This document shows positions 17,597 to 25,395 of a stretch of 47,579 nucleotides of DNA, piece by piece. Made by a program: the position numbers and the translations under genes. The stretch comes from Pseudomonadota bacterium (GTDB taxonomy: Bacteria; Pseudomonadota; Gammaproteobacteria; Xanthomonadales; Rhodanobacteraceae). The stretch is from NCBI GenBank assembly GCA_018240465.1, contig JAFEFS010000076.1, forward strand, positions 1-47,579. Reading direction: 5' to 3'. Under the pieces are notes generated by a model that had not been told where the DNA came from, made no database searches, and saw only the letters and a program-made list of their open reading frames with translations. The number at the start of each line of letters is the position of its first letter. Positions within the stretch are counted from its first letter, which is position 1.

Positions 17597-18883
17597 ATGC
17601 AGGTCACGGGCATGTTGTACGGCGCCAAACTGTTGCGCTTCGTCGGGTTTCCTTCGGCGGAAGTACTTGGCGCGGACGCGAGCGAGGAAGAAATCGGCGC
17701 GCTGATCGAGCGCTGCGGCCAGGTCTTTGTCAAACCGGTGTTCAAGGGCGGCGTCGGCAAGAAGGGCAAGGCCGGTTTGCTCGGGCGCGCAAGGGACCTG
17801 AAAACGGCACTCGCCGAAAAGGAGCGTCTCTACTTCGCCAAACACACCTACGGCACCCAGACCGCCAAGGCCAATGGCGTCACCTTCGAGGGCGGAGTGC
17901 CGGCAGAGCACGAGGTGTATTTTTCGATCACCGACTCGACGCGCTACCGCGCGCCGATGATGACGCTGAGCTGTCACGGCGGCATGGACATCGAGGAAGT
18001 CGACGGGAATCTCATCGCCCAGGTGCCGTTCGATCCGCTAACCGGTTTGAAGGCCTTCGTAGTCGCCAATGCGCTGTCTGCACTGAATGCGCCGAAGGCG
18101 ATCATCTCGCCGCTCGTGCAGCAGCTGCCGAAGTTGTGGGAGCTGTACCACGGCTTCGGCATGACCACACTCGAACTGAACCCGATCCGCATGAAGGAAG
18201 ACGGAAAAGGACGCCTAATTCCCGTCGCCTGCGACTTCAAATGCGGCTTCGACCGCGACGATCCGCGCTGGCAACGCCTGAATCTGCCGGCCAACCTGTT
18301 CGCCGTCGACTATTCGGACTTCGAGCAGGAAATCAACCAGCTGCGCACCTATCAGGGTCAGAGCGACGTCTACGTCATCAATCCGAGCGGCACGATTCTT
18401 GCGCCGACCTTCGGCGGCGGCGCCAACTCGCTCGTTTCCGAACTGCTCGGCGATGACGCGATCATTTCCTCCGACTTCGGCGGCAATCCGCCCTACGAAA
18501 AGATGAAAGAGGTCGCGCGCATCTGTTTCAAGCACTGGCTCAAACAGGCCAACGTGCTTTTCATCATAGGCGGCAAATCGAACAATACCGACATCTTCGA
18601 GACGTTCCGCGCGATCGCCGATGCGCTGCGCGAGCACTTCAGCCGGCACGGGCCGACGCCGCTGTACGTGGTCATCGGACGCGGCGGGCCGAACCTCGTA
18701 CGCGGCATGGGCGCGATGCGCGACACGTTCGACGCGCTCGGCCTGCCGTACCGCATCTTCGCCTTCGACTCGGACATCAGCGAAGTCATCCAGTACGCGC
18801 GGGCGGTCGACGAATGGATGAAAGCCGGCGGCCGCGAACAGATCGCCGCATCGCTCGGCGTGGCCAAATCCGCGGCGGCATGA
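17597..18883 (+). CDS. ATP-citrate-lyase-like small subunit (ATP-grasp + citrate-binding)
   Basis: A 428-residue protein with the layout of the AclA subunit of plant ACL or the N-terminal half of animal ACLY. Residues 1-245 form a succinyl-CoA-synthetase-beta-like ATP-grasp fold: FVKPVFKGGVGKKGKAGL near the start and TLELNPIRM, with E193 and N195 for metal. Residues 258-410 form the citrate-binding domain: GGG 273-275, NN-T at 329-331, and GRGGPN with R362, which correspond to citrate-contacting positions in human ACLY. ATG 17597 is chosen because GAGGGGA lies 6 nt upstream and it matches family N-termini; ATG 17549 is an alternative. It ends 43 bp before the large subunit. Confidence 0.85.
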   Translation: MQVTGMLYGAKLLRFVGFPSAEVLGADASEEEIGALIERCGQVFVKPVFKGGVGKKGKAGLLGRARDLKTALAEKERLYFAKHTYGTQTAKANGVTFEGGVPAEHEVYFSITDSTRYRAPMMTLSCHGGMDIEEVDGNLIAQVPFDPLTGLKAFVVANALSALNAPKAIISPLVQQLPKLWELYHGFGMTTLELNPIRMKEDGKGRLIPVACDFKCGFDRDDPRWQRLNLPANLFAVDYSDFEQEINQLRTYQGQSDVYVINPSGTILAPTFGGGANSLVSELLGDDAIISSDFGGNPPYEKMKEVARICFKHWLKQANVLFIIGGKSNNTDIFETFRAIADALREHFSRHGPTPLYVVIGRGGPNLVRGMGAMRDTFDALGLPYRIFAFDSDISEVIQYARAVDEWMKAGGREQIAASLGVAKSAAA

Positions 18884-18926
18884 ATGAACCGCTCGACGAA
18901 TTCCAACCGTTTGCAGGAGTGACCGT

Positions 18927-21629
18927 ATGCGCATGCCGGGTCTGCCGGATTTTCCGTACTACGTCGGCGTCGGTTCGCTCGCCCACGTGGCGACGCGCGA
19001 AGACCGCGTCTGCGTGCTCAACATCCTCGGTGGCGAATCGAGCGAGGTCACACCGGTCGGCCACGCCTATTCGGGCGGCAACGTCGTCTTCGGCACCGCG
19101 CCGGGCAAGCGCGGCCAGGTGCTGGAGACGCCGGCCGGCCCGATTCCGGTCTACAACAACGTGCTCGAAGGGCTCAACGAAGGCCACCGCTTCAATTGCG
19201 GCGTCGTTTATCTGCCGCCGTCGGCCGCACGCGACGGCGTCGCCGAGCTGATCCGTGTCAATCCCGAGCTGCGCAAGATCTTCATCGTCACCGAGAAGAT
19301 GGCCGTGCACGATTCGCGCGAAATCCGCGCGCTCGGCCAGCAGAACGGCATCGACATCTTCGGCGGCAATTCGCTCGGCGTGGCCGACGCGTGGAACCGC
19401 GTGCGCATCGGCGGCGCACTCGGCGGCGATCATCCCGAGGAAGCGCTGCGTCGCGGCTCGATCGCGATCTTCTCCAACTCCGGCAACTTCACCACCACGA
19501 TCGCCACCTACCTGCGCATGGCAGGCTGGGGCACGACCACGCTGATCTCCAGCGGCAAGGACGTCTACATCCATTTCGCCGCGGCCGAGTTCGCCTATGC
19601 GCTCGACCACGATCCGCGCAGCAAGGCGGCCGTGCTCTACGCCGAACCGGGCGGTTTCTACGAACGCGACGTCGATTTCGGCAAGCCCGTCGTCGCCTGT
19701 GTCGTCGGCCGCTGGAAGAAGAAGCTCACGCGCGCGGTCGGCCATGCCGGCGCGATGTCGGGCGGCGATGACGATGCCATCGCGAAAGAGCGCTGGTTCC
19801 TGGACAAGTTCGGCGTTGACGACATCTTCACCCCGGAGCGCCCGGTGTTCTCCGCGCGCGGCGCCGTGGTCACCAACATCGCGCACATTCCCGCGGCGCT
19901 GACCGCCGTGATGGACCAGAACGGCGTCGCACCCGACTTCAAACCCGAGGGCAGCCTCGCGCTGAAGCCGTGGTTCGCCTCCAATGTCGGCTGCCGCCTG
20001 CCCGCGGAACTGGATCTGCCGGTGGTCACGGCAATGGCACCGTACGACGAGCAGATCGCGCGCATCAACCGGCAGATCGGCGCCACGCTGCCACGTCAGA
20101 ACATGAAGGACGCCTCGGGCGCCTCGCAGATGGATGCGCAGACGCAGGTGACCGCGCTGCACGGCACCTCGATGCTCGACGCCGCGCAACATCCGCTCGA
20201 GGCCAACATCGGCCTCGCCCTGCTGCACGAGCCCGGCGGCGAGAACGACCGCAAACTCGTCAGCCTCGCCGTCGGCGCGGAGATCAATCTGCACGGCACG
20301 GCGCCACTGATTGCGGCACAGGCCGCGCGTACGGCAGGCAATGCGCCGAACAGCATCGCTGCCGCCGCCTTGGCCATTGTCGGCCCGAACCGTGTCGAGC
20401 GCGCGCGTCGCGCAGCGAAGCTGTTGATCGACATCGGCACAGCCGCGGGTGTCCTCGACGCGCTCGACGAAACCGTCGACATTCCCGTATCTGCCGTCGA
20501 TGCCGACGAACGCCAGTTGCTGCTGACAACCGCACCCGACGTCCGCGCCGAGGCCCTGCTCGCCGGTTTCGAGGCGCGCGGTGCGCGCTCGGTTTTCGTG
20601 CGCTGGCTGCGGAAACTCGGCAATCCCGATGCCAACGCCGTGCTCGCCGCGATCACGACGACGCTGGCCTGGGGTCCGCTGCGGCGCAAGCGCATCTCGC
20701 GCTACACCGCGGAAAGCCTGCCGTGGTGGATGTGCCTGTTCGGCACCCAGATCGGTGCATCGGTCGAAGCCGAAAAGCATGTGTCCGACGCGTTCTGCGG
20801 TATCGCCATGACAGACCTCCTCGGCAAGCGCTCACTGACCGAAATCGCCTGCATCGCCCTGCTCGGCCAGGAACCTTCGGCAGCGGATCTGTTCGCCTTC
20901 CAGACCCTCGTCGGCCTGCTGCTCAGCAACGGCCCGGGCTCGATCACCGGTCAGGGCGCCAAGGGCGCCGTGTCGGCCGACGGCCCCGACACCCCGGCGC
21001 GCGTGCAGCTCAACAAGGCGATGCTCGGCTTTCTGAGCCACAGCGGATACGCGCACGGCGGCAACGGCTACGAAGGCGTCGCCTTCCTGATCGAGCGGTT
21101 TGCGGATATCGGCCTCACCGACCCCGGCAACGCCGCGCACGGCATCGACCTGGCCGCACACGCGACTGCATTTGCGCGCCGCTACGGCGAGGACCGCGCC
21201 ACGCGCAAGAACGTCGGCGCGGAACAGGCGCAGGCGCTGCCGTGCATCAACCACCCGGTGTTCAAGGGCAAGCCGGTCAACGTCGATCCGCGCGAGGCCT
21301 TCGTCCACGAACTGTTCCGCCAGCGCGGCGAATACAACGTGTTCCACGAGTACTATCGCGCGCTCGTGCAAGCGCTGTACGAGGAGAACGTCACGCGCAA
21401 CGTGTTCTGCGTCAACGTCGATGCGGTCATCGCCGCACTACTGCTGAAGATGCTGTGGCGTCGCTACCGCAACGGTTCGCTGTCAAGTGCAGCACTGGAA
21501 GCGGCGGCGTTCACCGTGTTCCTGTACGGACGCATGATCGGCTCGGCTGCCGAGATCGACGACCACGCCAATCGCGGCAAGAACATGGACACGCGCACGC
21601 CGCAGTCGGCCTGCCGCTTCGTCGCCTAG
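18927..21629 (+). CDS. ATP-citrate-lyase-like large subunit (CoA ligase + citrate-synthase-like)
   Basis: A 900-residue protein, far longer than the usual ~610-residue partner subunit. Residues about 25-345 resemble succinyl-CoA synthetase alpha: CoA-binding Rossmann fold, IFSNSGNFTT, and GHAGA with the phosphorylatable H273. Residues about 370-580 look like a worn citrate-synthase-like module (LHGTAPLIAAQAARTAGN, H456). Residues about 585-900 form a second one: SNGPGSITG, GYAHGG (H710), INHPVFK (H776) and NVDAVI (D832), matching the citrate synthase His-His-Asp set, while the substrate-binding His of ACL (human H900) is N668. AGGAG precedes ATG 18927. Likely activity: ATP- and CoA-dependent handling of citrate or a similar acid; lyase versus ligase is open. 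Confidence 0.8.
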   Translation: MRMPGLPDFPYYVGVGSLAHVATREDRVCVLNILGGESSEVTPVGHAYSGGNVVFGTAPGKRGQVLETPAGPIPVYNNVLEGLNEGHRFNCGVVYLPPSAARDGVAELIRVNPELRKIFIVTEKMAVHDSREIRALGQQNGIDIFGGNSLGVADAWNRVRIGGALGGDHPEEALRRGSIAIFSNSGNFTTTIATYLRMAGWGTTTLISSGKDVYIHFAAAEFAYALDHDPRSKAAVLYAEPGGFYERDVDFGKPVVACVVGRWKKKLTRAVGHAGAMSGGDDDAIAKERWFLDKFGVDDIFTPERPVFSARGAVVTNIAHIPAALTAVMDQNGVAPDFKPEGSLALKPWFASNVGCRLPAELDLPVVTAMAPYDEQIARINRQIGATLPRQNMKDASGASQMDAQTQVTALHGTSMLDAAQHPLEANIGLALLHEPGGENDRKLVSLAVGAEINLHGTAPLIAAQAARTAGNAPNSIAAAALAIVGPNRVERARRAAKLLIDIGTAAGVLDALDETVDIPVSAVDADERQLLLTTAPDVRAEALLAGFEARGARSVFVRWLRKLGNPDANAVLAAITTTLAWGPLRRKRISRYTAESLPWWMCLFGTQIGASVEAEKHVSDAFCGIAMTDLLGKRSLTEIACIALLGQEPSAADLFAFQTLVGLLLSNGPGSITGQGAKGAVSADGPDTPARVQLNKAMLGFLSHSGYAHGGNGYEGVAFLIERFADIGLTDPGNAAHGIDLAAHATAFARRYGEDRATRKNVGAEQAQALPCINHPVFKGKPVNVDPREAFVHELFRQRGEYNVFHEYYRALVQALYEENVTRNVFCVNVDAVIAALLLKMLWRRYRNGSLSSAALEAAAFTVFLYGRMIGSAAEIDDHANRGKNMDTRTPQSACRFVA

Positions 21630-21641
21630 AAAGATCGGGCG

Positions 21642-23033
21642 CTATTCCTCGCGACCGAGGTTCTTCACGTCGACGCCGAGATCGCGCAGCTTTCGATAAA
21701 GGTGCGTGCGCTCCATGCCGACTATCTTGGCCAGCTTGCCGACGCTGCCGCCGGCATCCTGCAGCTGGCGCAGCAGGTAGGCGCGCTCGAACCGCTCGCG
21801 CGCTTCGCGCAGCGGCAGATTGAAATCGATCACGGCGGCTGACGAGTCGGCGGGAGCGGCGGTGCGCGGCGGCGCGATGCCCTTGCCGAGCGCGGCCTCG
21901 ACCTCCTCGATCGTCACCTCGTCGCCATTGCCCATGATCAGCAGACGCTGGACGAGGTTGCGCAGCTCACGCACGTTGCCCGGCCAGTCGTGGTTGCGCA
22001 GGCGGTTCTGCACCGCGACCGGGAACACGCGGTACGGCAGCTTGTCGCGATGGGAAAAGAAGTCGGCGAAGGTGCGCAGGAGTTCGGGCACGTCTTCGCT
22101 GCGCTGGCGTAGCGGCGGCACGGCGAGCGGCACGACGTTGATCAGGTAGTAGAGTTCCTCGCGGAACGCGCCGGCCTTGACCTGCGTCTCGAGGCCGGAG
22201 GTGCTTGCCGCGATCACGCGCAGGTCGAGCGGTACATTGCCGGCCCCGCCGGCGCGCACCAGCGCGCGCCGTTCGAGCACGCTGCACAGGCGCTGCTGCA
22301 GCTCGGCGTCGAGTTCGGCGACTTCGTCGAGGAACAGCGTGCCGCCGTTGGCCTGCTCGATCAGGCCGGGCTGCACGCCGCTCGCATCCTCGCTGCCGAG
22401 CAATGCGGCGGCGAGATGTTCGCGTGGAATGCTGCCCGGCGCGACCGCGACGAACGGCCCACCCTGCCGCGACGAGCGCGCATGCAGCCAGCGCGCCAGC
22501 GATTCCTTGCCGGTGCCCGCCTCGCCCTGGATCAGGATCGAGGTATCGTGCTGGGCCAACTTGTCGAGCTGCGCGCGCAGCGCCCTCATCGCCTTCGACG
22601 CGCCGATCGGTTCCAGCGGCAGCGCGAGCTGTTCGCGCAAGCCCTCGTTCTCGCGCTTGAGCCGGCTCGCCTCGCGCGCGCGATCGATCGTCAGCAGCAG
22701 CTTGGCCAGCGAAATGGGCTTCTCGACGAAATCGTAGGCGCCCAGACGGGTCGCCTCGACCGCCGTCTCGACCGTGCCGTGGCCGCTCATCATGATCACC
22801 GGCGTGGTCAACGCGCCGGCCTGCGACCACTCGCGCAGCAGGCTGATGCCGTCGGTTTCCGGCATCCAGATGTCGAGCAGGATGACGTCGGGCCGGCCCT
22901 GCGTGCGCGCCTCGCGCGCCGCTGCCGCATTCGCCGCGAGCGCGACCTGATAACCCTCGTCCTCGAGGATTTCCTTCACCGTGGTGCGGATGTCAGGTTC
23001 GTCGTCGACGACGAGGATGCGGCCGGAAGCCAT
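21642..23033 (-). CDS. ntrX: NtrX-like response regulator lacking GAFTGA
   Basis: A 463-residue three-domain regulator. The receiver domain has D10/D11, phosphoacceptor D54 (LLDIWMPE) and the EKP lysine (FVEKPISLAK), the family's usual NtrX look. The AAA+ domain has Walker A GEAGTGKES (K176) and Walker B GGTLFLDEV (D237), plus LRQRSEDVPELL and WPGNVRELRNLV. The segment between them reads LLGSEDASGVQPGLIEQA (211-228), so the GAFTGA loop that contacts sigma-54 is missing. A Fis-type HTH ends the protein (GGSVGKLAKIVGMERTHLYR). The kinase NtrY lies on the same strand but about 4.2 kb away. ATG 23033 starts the conserved receiver. Confidence 0.87.
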   Translation of the reverse strand: MASGRILVVDDEPDIRTTVKEILEDEGYQVALAANAAAAREARTQGRPDVILLDIWMPETDGISLLREWSQAGALTTPVIMMSGHGTVETAVEATRLGAYDFVEKPISLAKLLLTIDRAREASRLKRENEGLREQLALPLEPIGASKAMRALRAQLDKLAQHDTSILIQGEAGTGKESLARWLHARSSRQGGPFVAVAPGSIPREHLAAALLGSEDASGVQPGLIEQANGGTLFLDEVAELDAELQQRLCSVLERRALVRAGGAGNVPLDLRVIAASTSGLETQVKAGAFREELYYLINVVPLAVPPLRQRSEDVPELLRTFADFFSHRDKLPYRVFPVAVQNRLRNHDWPGNVRELRNLVQRLLIMGNGDEVTIEEVEAALGKGIAPPRTAAPADSSAAVIDFNLPLREARERFERAYLLRQLQDAGGSVGKLAKIVGMERTHLYRKLRDLGVDVKNLGREE

Positions 23034-23137
23034 GCGAAGCGCCTGTTGCGAAAATGCGACTTGTAGGATAGCGCAAGAGCAGGAAGAGGACGCGTCGGTG
23101 GCCTGGTCAAAATGTGCAAATCCTCCATGATTTCTCA

Positions 23138-23166
23138 AATTCCGCTTAACCTTGCCAGCCTATAAT
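23138..23166 (+). promoter_or_regulatory. Candidate sigma-70 promoter for the first GT9 gene
   Basis: A perfect TATAAT at 23161-23166 lies 48 bp before the ATG of the family 9 glycosyltransferase. The -35 region at the right distance is weak (AATTCC at 23138-23143, 17-bp spacer). The leader would include a short hairpin, GATCGGC pairing with GCCGATC around 23175-23197. The region also separates the divergent ntrX gene. Confidence 0.4.
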
Positions 23167-23213
23167 CGCGCCCGGATCGGCCCTCTCGAGCCGATCGCCG
23201 AGCAATCCTCCCC

Positions 23214-24266
23214 ATGCCATCGCAATCCGGCCCGGCAAGGCCGCTGACTCCCCTGCTCATCCGTTTCGGCCGCCTCGGCGACATGCTGCTGCAGGAACCG
23301 TTGCTGCACCTGCTGCGCAGCCGCTACGGCAAACCATGCGTCGTGCTGAGCCGCGGCGGCTGGAGCGACGAGTTGTACCGCGGTCATCCGGATGTTGCCG
23401 AAACCTGGCAATTGCTGACGCGAAACCGCCCCCTCGCCCTCAGCCCCGAGCGCTGGCGCATGATCGCGCGGATCCGCGAGCACGACGGGCCGATCTACGT
23501 CAGCGAGGACACGCGCGGCTCGCTCAAGCGCATCCGCTGGTTGCTGCGTTTCGCGCGCGTGCCGCGCGAGCGCTGTGTCTTCATCCGCGACCTGGATCTG
23601 CGTGCGGACGAGCACTGGGTCGACCAGGCGCTGCGCTTCGGCCGCACCACGCCGGCCGCGTATCGCGAAGCGGACTATCCGTGGCAGGCAGACGACCTGC
23701 GCGCCGCGCCGCGCCTGTACCTCGACGCGGACGACCGCGCCGACGCCACCGCGTGGCTGCGCGCGCGCGCGCTGGCCGACGCGCCGCTGGTGCTGCTGCA
23801 ACCCGGCAACTGGCATGTGCACCGCTGGTGGGAGCCGCGCAATGCCGATCCGAAGTTCTGGCCGATCGACCACTGGGCCGCGCTGTTGCGCGCGATGCAT
23901 GCGACCCTGCCGGCGGCAAACCTCGTGCTCTGCGGCGCGCCGGTCGAGACGCCCGTGTGCGAGGCAATCGCGAACGAGGCGCAACTCGCCGCAGTCAAGA
24001 TCGCAACGACCGACCTGCCCGTACGCCGCCTGCTCGGCGTGCTCGAACGTGCACATTCGATGGTTTCGGTGGACACCGGCCCCGCGCACCTCGCCGCGGC
24101 GATGGGCTGCCCGCTCGTCGTGCTCTACGGTGGCAAGTACGGCCCGGCGAAGTGGGATAGACGCAGCCCTTTCGGCAAGCCGGTGGTCAACCTCTGCGTC
24201 TCGCCCGGGCCGATCGCCGCGATCGCGCCGGATCGGGTCATTGCGGCCTGGCGTTCGCTGGCGTAG
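23214..24266 (+). CDS. Glycosyltransferase family 9 (heptosyltransferase-like) protein
   Basis: A 350-residue GT-B enzyme of the ADP-heptose:LPS heptosyltransferase family. Seen: the N-terminal LLIRFGRLGDMLLQEPLLHLL, LVLLQPGN at the start of the second Rossmann domain, and SMVSVDTGPAHLAAAMGCPLVVLYGGK, the GT9 signature with D-T-G-P-A-H. It should add a heptose or related sugar to the LPS core at the inner face of the inner membrane. Its 3-prime end overlaps the convergent second GT9 gene by 29 bp. Together with that gene and the ArnT-like gene it forms an envelope glycosylation patch between ntrX and ntrY. Confidence 0.88.
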   Translation: MPSQSGPARPLTPLLIRFGRLGDMLLQEPLLHLLRSRYGKPCVVLSRGGWSDELYRGHPDVAETWQLLTRNRPLALSPERWRMIARIREHDGPIYVSEDTRGSLKRIRWLLRFARVPRERCVFIRDLDLRADEHWVDQALRFGRTTPAAYREADYPWQADDLRAAPRLYLDADDRADATAWLRARALADAPLVLLQPGNWHVHRWWEPRNADPKFWPIDHWAALLRAMHATLPAANLVLCGAPVETPVCEAIANEAQLAAVKIATTDLPVRRLLGVLERAHSMVSVDTGPAHLAAAMGCPLVVLYGGKYGPAKWDRRSPFGKPVVNLCVSPGPIAAIAPDRVIAAWRSLA

Positions 24267-25374
24267 ATTGGCTTGCGGCGACCGCGGCGACCACCGCCGC
24301 AGCGGTCTGCGCGGCATCGAGCCCGCGCGCATCGATCGTGTGGTTGCGCGCGCCGTACACGCCCCAGCCGGGGATGTCGGTGACCGAAAAAATGCCGGCC
24401 GTCGGCGCGCCGCTGGCCGCGGCCAGGTGCATGATGCCGCAGTCGGCGCTGACATAAAGCGAGAGGTTGGCGAGCACGCCGCCGAGCCTGCGCAGGTCGG
24501 AGGAGAAATATGCCGGATACGCATCGCCGAGCAGCGAGCGGCCGAAGCCGGGCACGATCTCGATGATGGCATGATCCGGATGGCGCGCGGCGAGCGCGGC
24601 GAGAAAGTCCTGCCACCACTCGCGCGGATAGTTTTTCACGCCGGTGGCGAAGGCATAGACGCCGATCGTTCCGCGCGGCTGCACGAGCGCACCCGCGGCG
24701 ATGATGGCGCGCAGCGTTTCGCGTCCCCGCTCGCGCTCGGCGGCGCAGAGGCGCAGGTCGAGTTCGGGATAACTCCACGTCGCCGCGTCGCCGGTCACGC
24801 CCATCGTCTTGCGCAACAGGTACACCGGCAACTTTGCCGCGTGTTCCTGCTCGCGCGGTTCGGCGAGCGCGTGGGTGAGATGGCCGCTTTTCTTCGGCCC
24901 GTCGAAGCCGATGCGGTAGCGCGCCCGCGAAGTGCGCACGAGCAGGCGGTCGGAATTCGACAGCAGGTACGGATCGATCGCGAGGTCGTACTTCGCCGCA
25001 CGCAATTCGCGCAGCATGCGCCGATAGCGCAGCGGCGCCTTGACGACGCTGCGCGGCAGCACGGTCACGCGCCGCACTTGCGCATGGCGGGCAAACAATT
25101 GCGGCGCCGCGCCGCAACCGCTGACGATGTCGACCTCGGCGCCGGGAAAGCGCGCTTCGATCTCCTGCAGCAGCGGCGACAGCAGCAAGGTTTCGCCCAG
25201 CGTCTTCGCCGCACGGCAGATCAGGATGCGGTGGATGCCGCGCGCGGGAACGTGCTGCGGAAGATCGGCGGCCGCCGTCGATCGCGGCGACAGGTGCCGC
25301 GAAAACCAGCGCGCGATGCAGCGGCGCAAGCTCTTGGCGGGCGAGTCGTTGCTGTGGCGTATCTCCTGCGTCAT
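24238..25374 (-). CDS. Second glycosyltransferase family 9 protein
   Basis: A 378-residue GT9 protein with a basic, soluble N-terminal leader and then HRILICRAAKTLGETLLLSPLLQEI, IGVYAFATGVKNYPREWW, and SADCGIMHLAAASGAPTAGIFSVTD, in which the usual DTG-P-x-H signature is DCGIMH. It is likely an LPS core or O-chain transferase acting in the cytoplasm. ATG 25374 is preferred; an in-frame TTG at 25395 directly after the upstream stop is possible. It follows the ArnT-like gene by 21 bp and is probably co-transcribed with it. Confidence 0.85.
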   Translation of the reverse strand: MTQEIRHSNDSPAKSLRRCIARWFSRHLSPRSTAAADLPQHVPARGIHRILICRAAKTLGETLLLSPLLQEIEARFPGAEVDIVSGCGAAPQLFARHAQVRRVTVLPRSVVKAPLRYRRMLRELRAAKYDLAIDPYLLSNSDRLLVRTSRARYRIGFDGPKKSGHLTHALAEPREQEHAAKLPVYLLRKTMGVTGDAATWSYPELDLRLCAAERERGRETLRAIIAAGALVQPRGTIGVYAFATGVKNYPREWWQDFLAALAARHPDHAIIEIVPGFGRSLLGDAYPAYFSSDLRRLGGVLANLSLYVSADCGIMHLAAASGAPTAGIFSVTDIPGWGVYGARNHTIDARGLDAAQTAAAVVAAVAASQSTPANARPQ

Positions 25375-25395
25375 GGCCGCGCAGTCTACCGGCAA

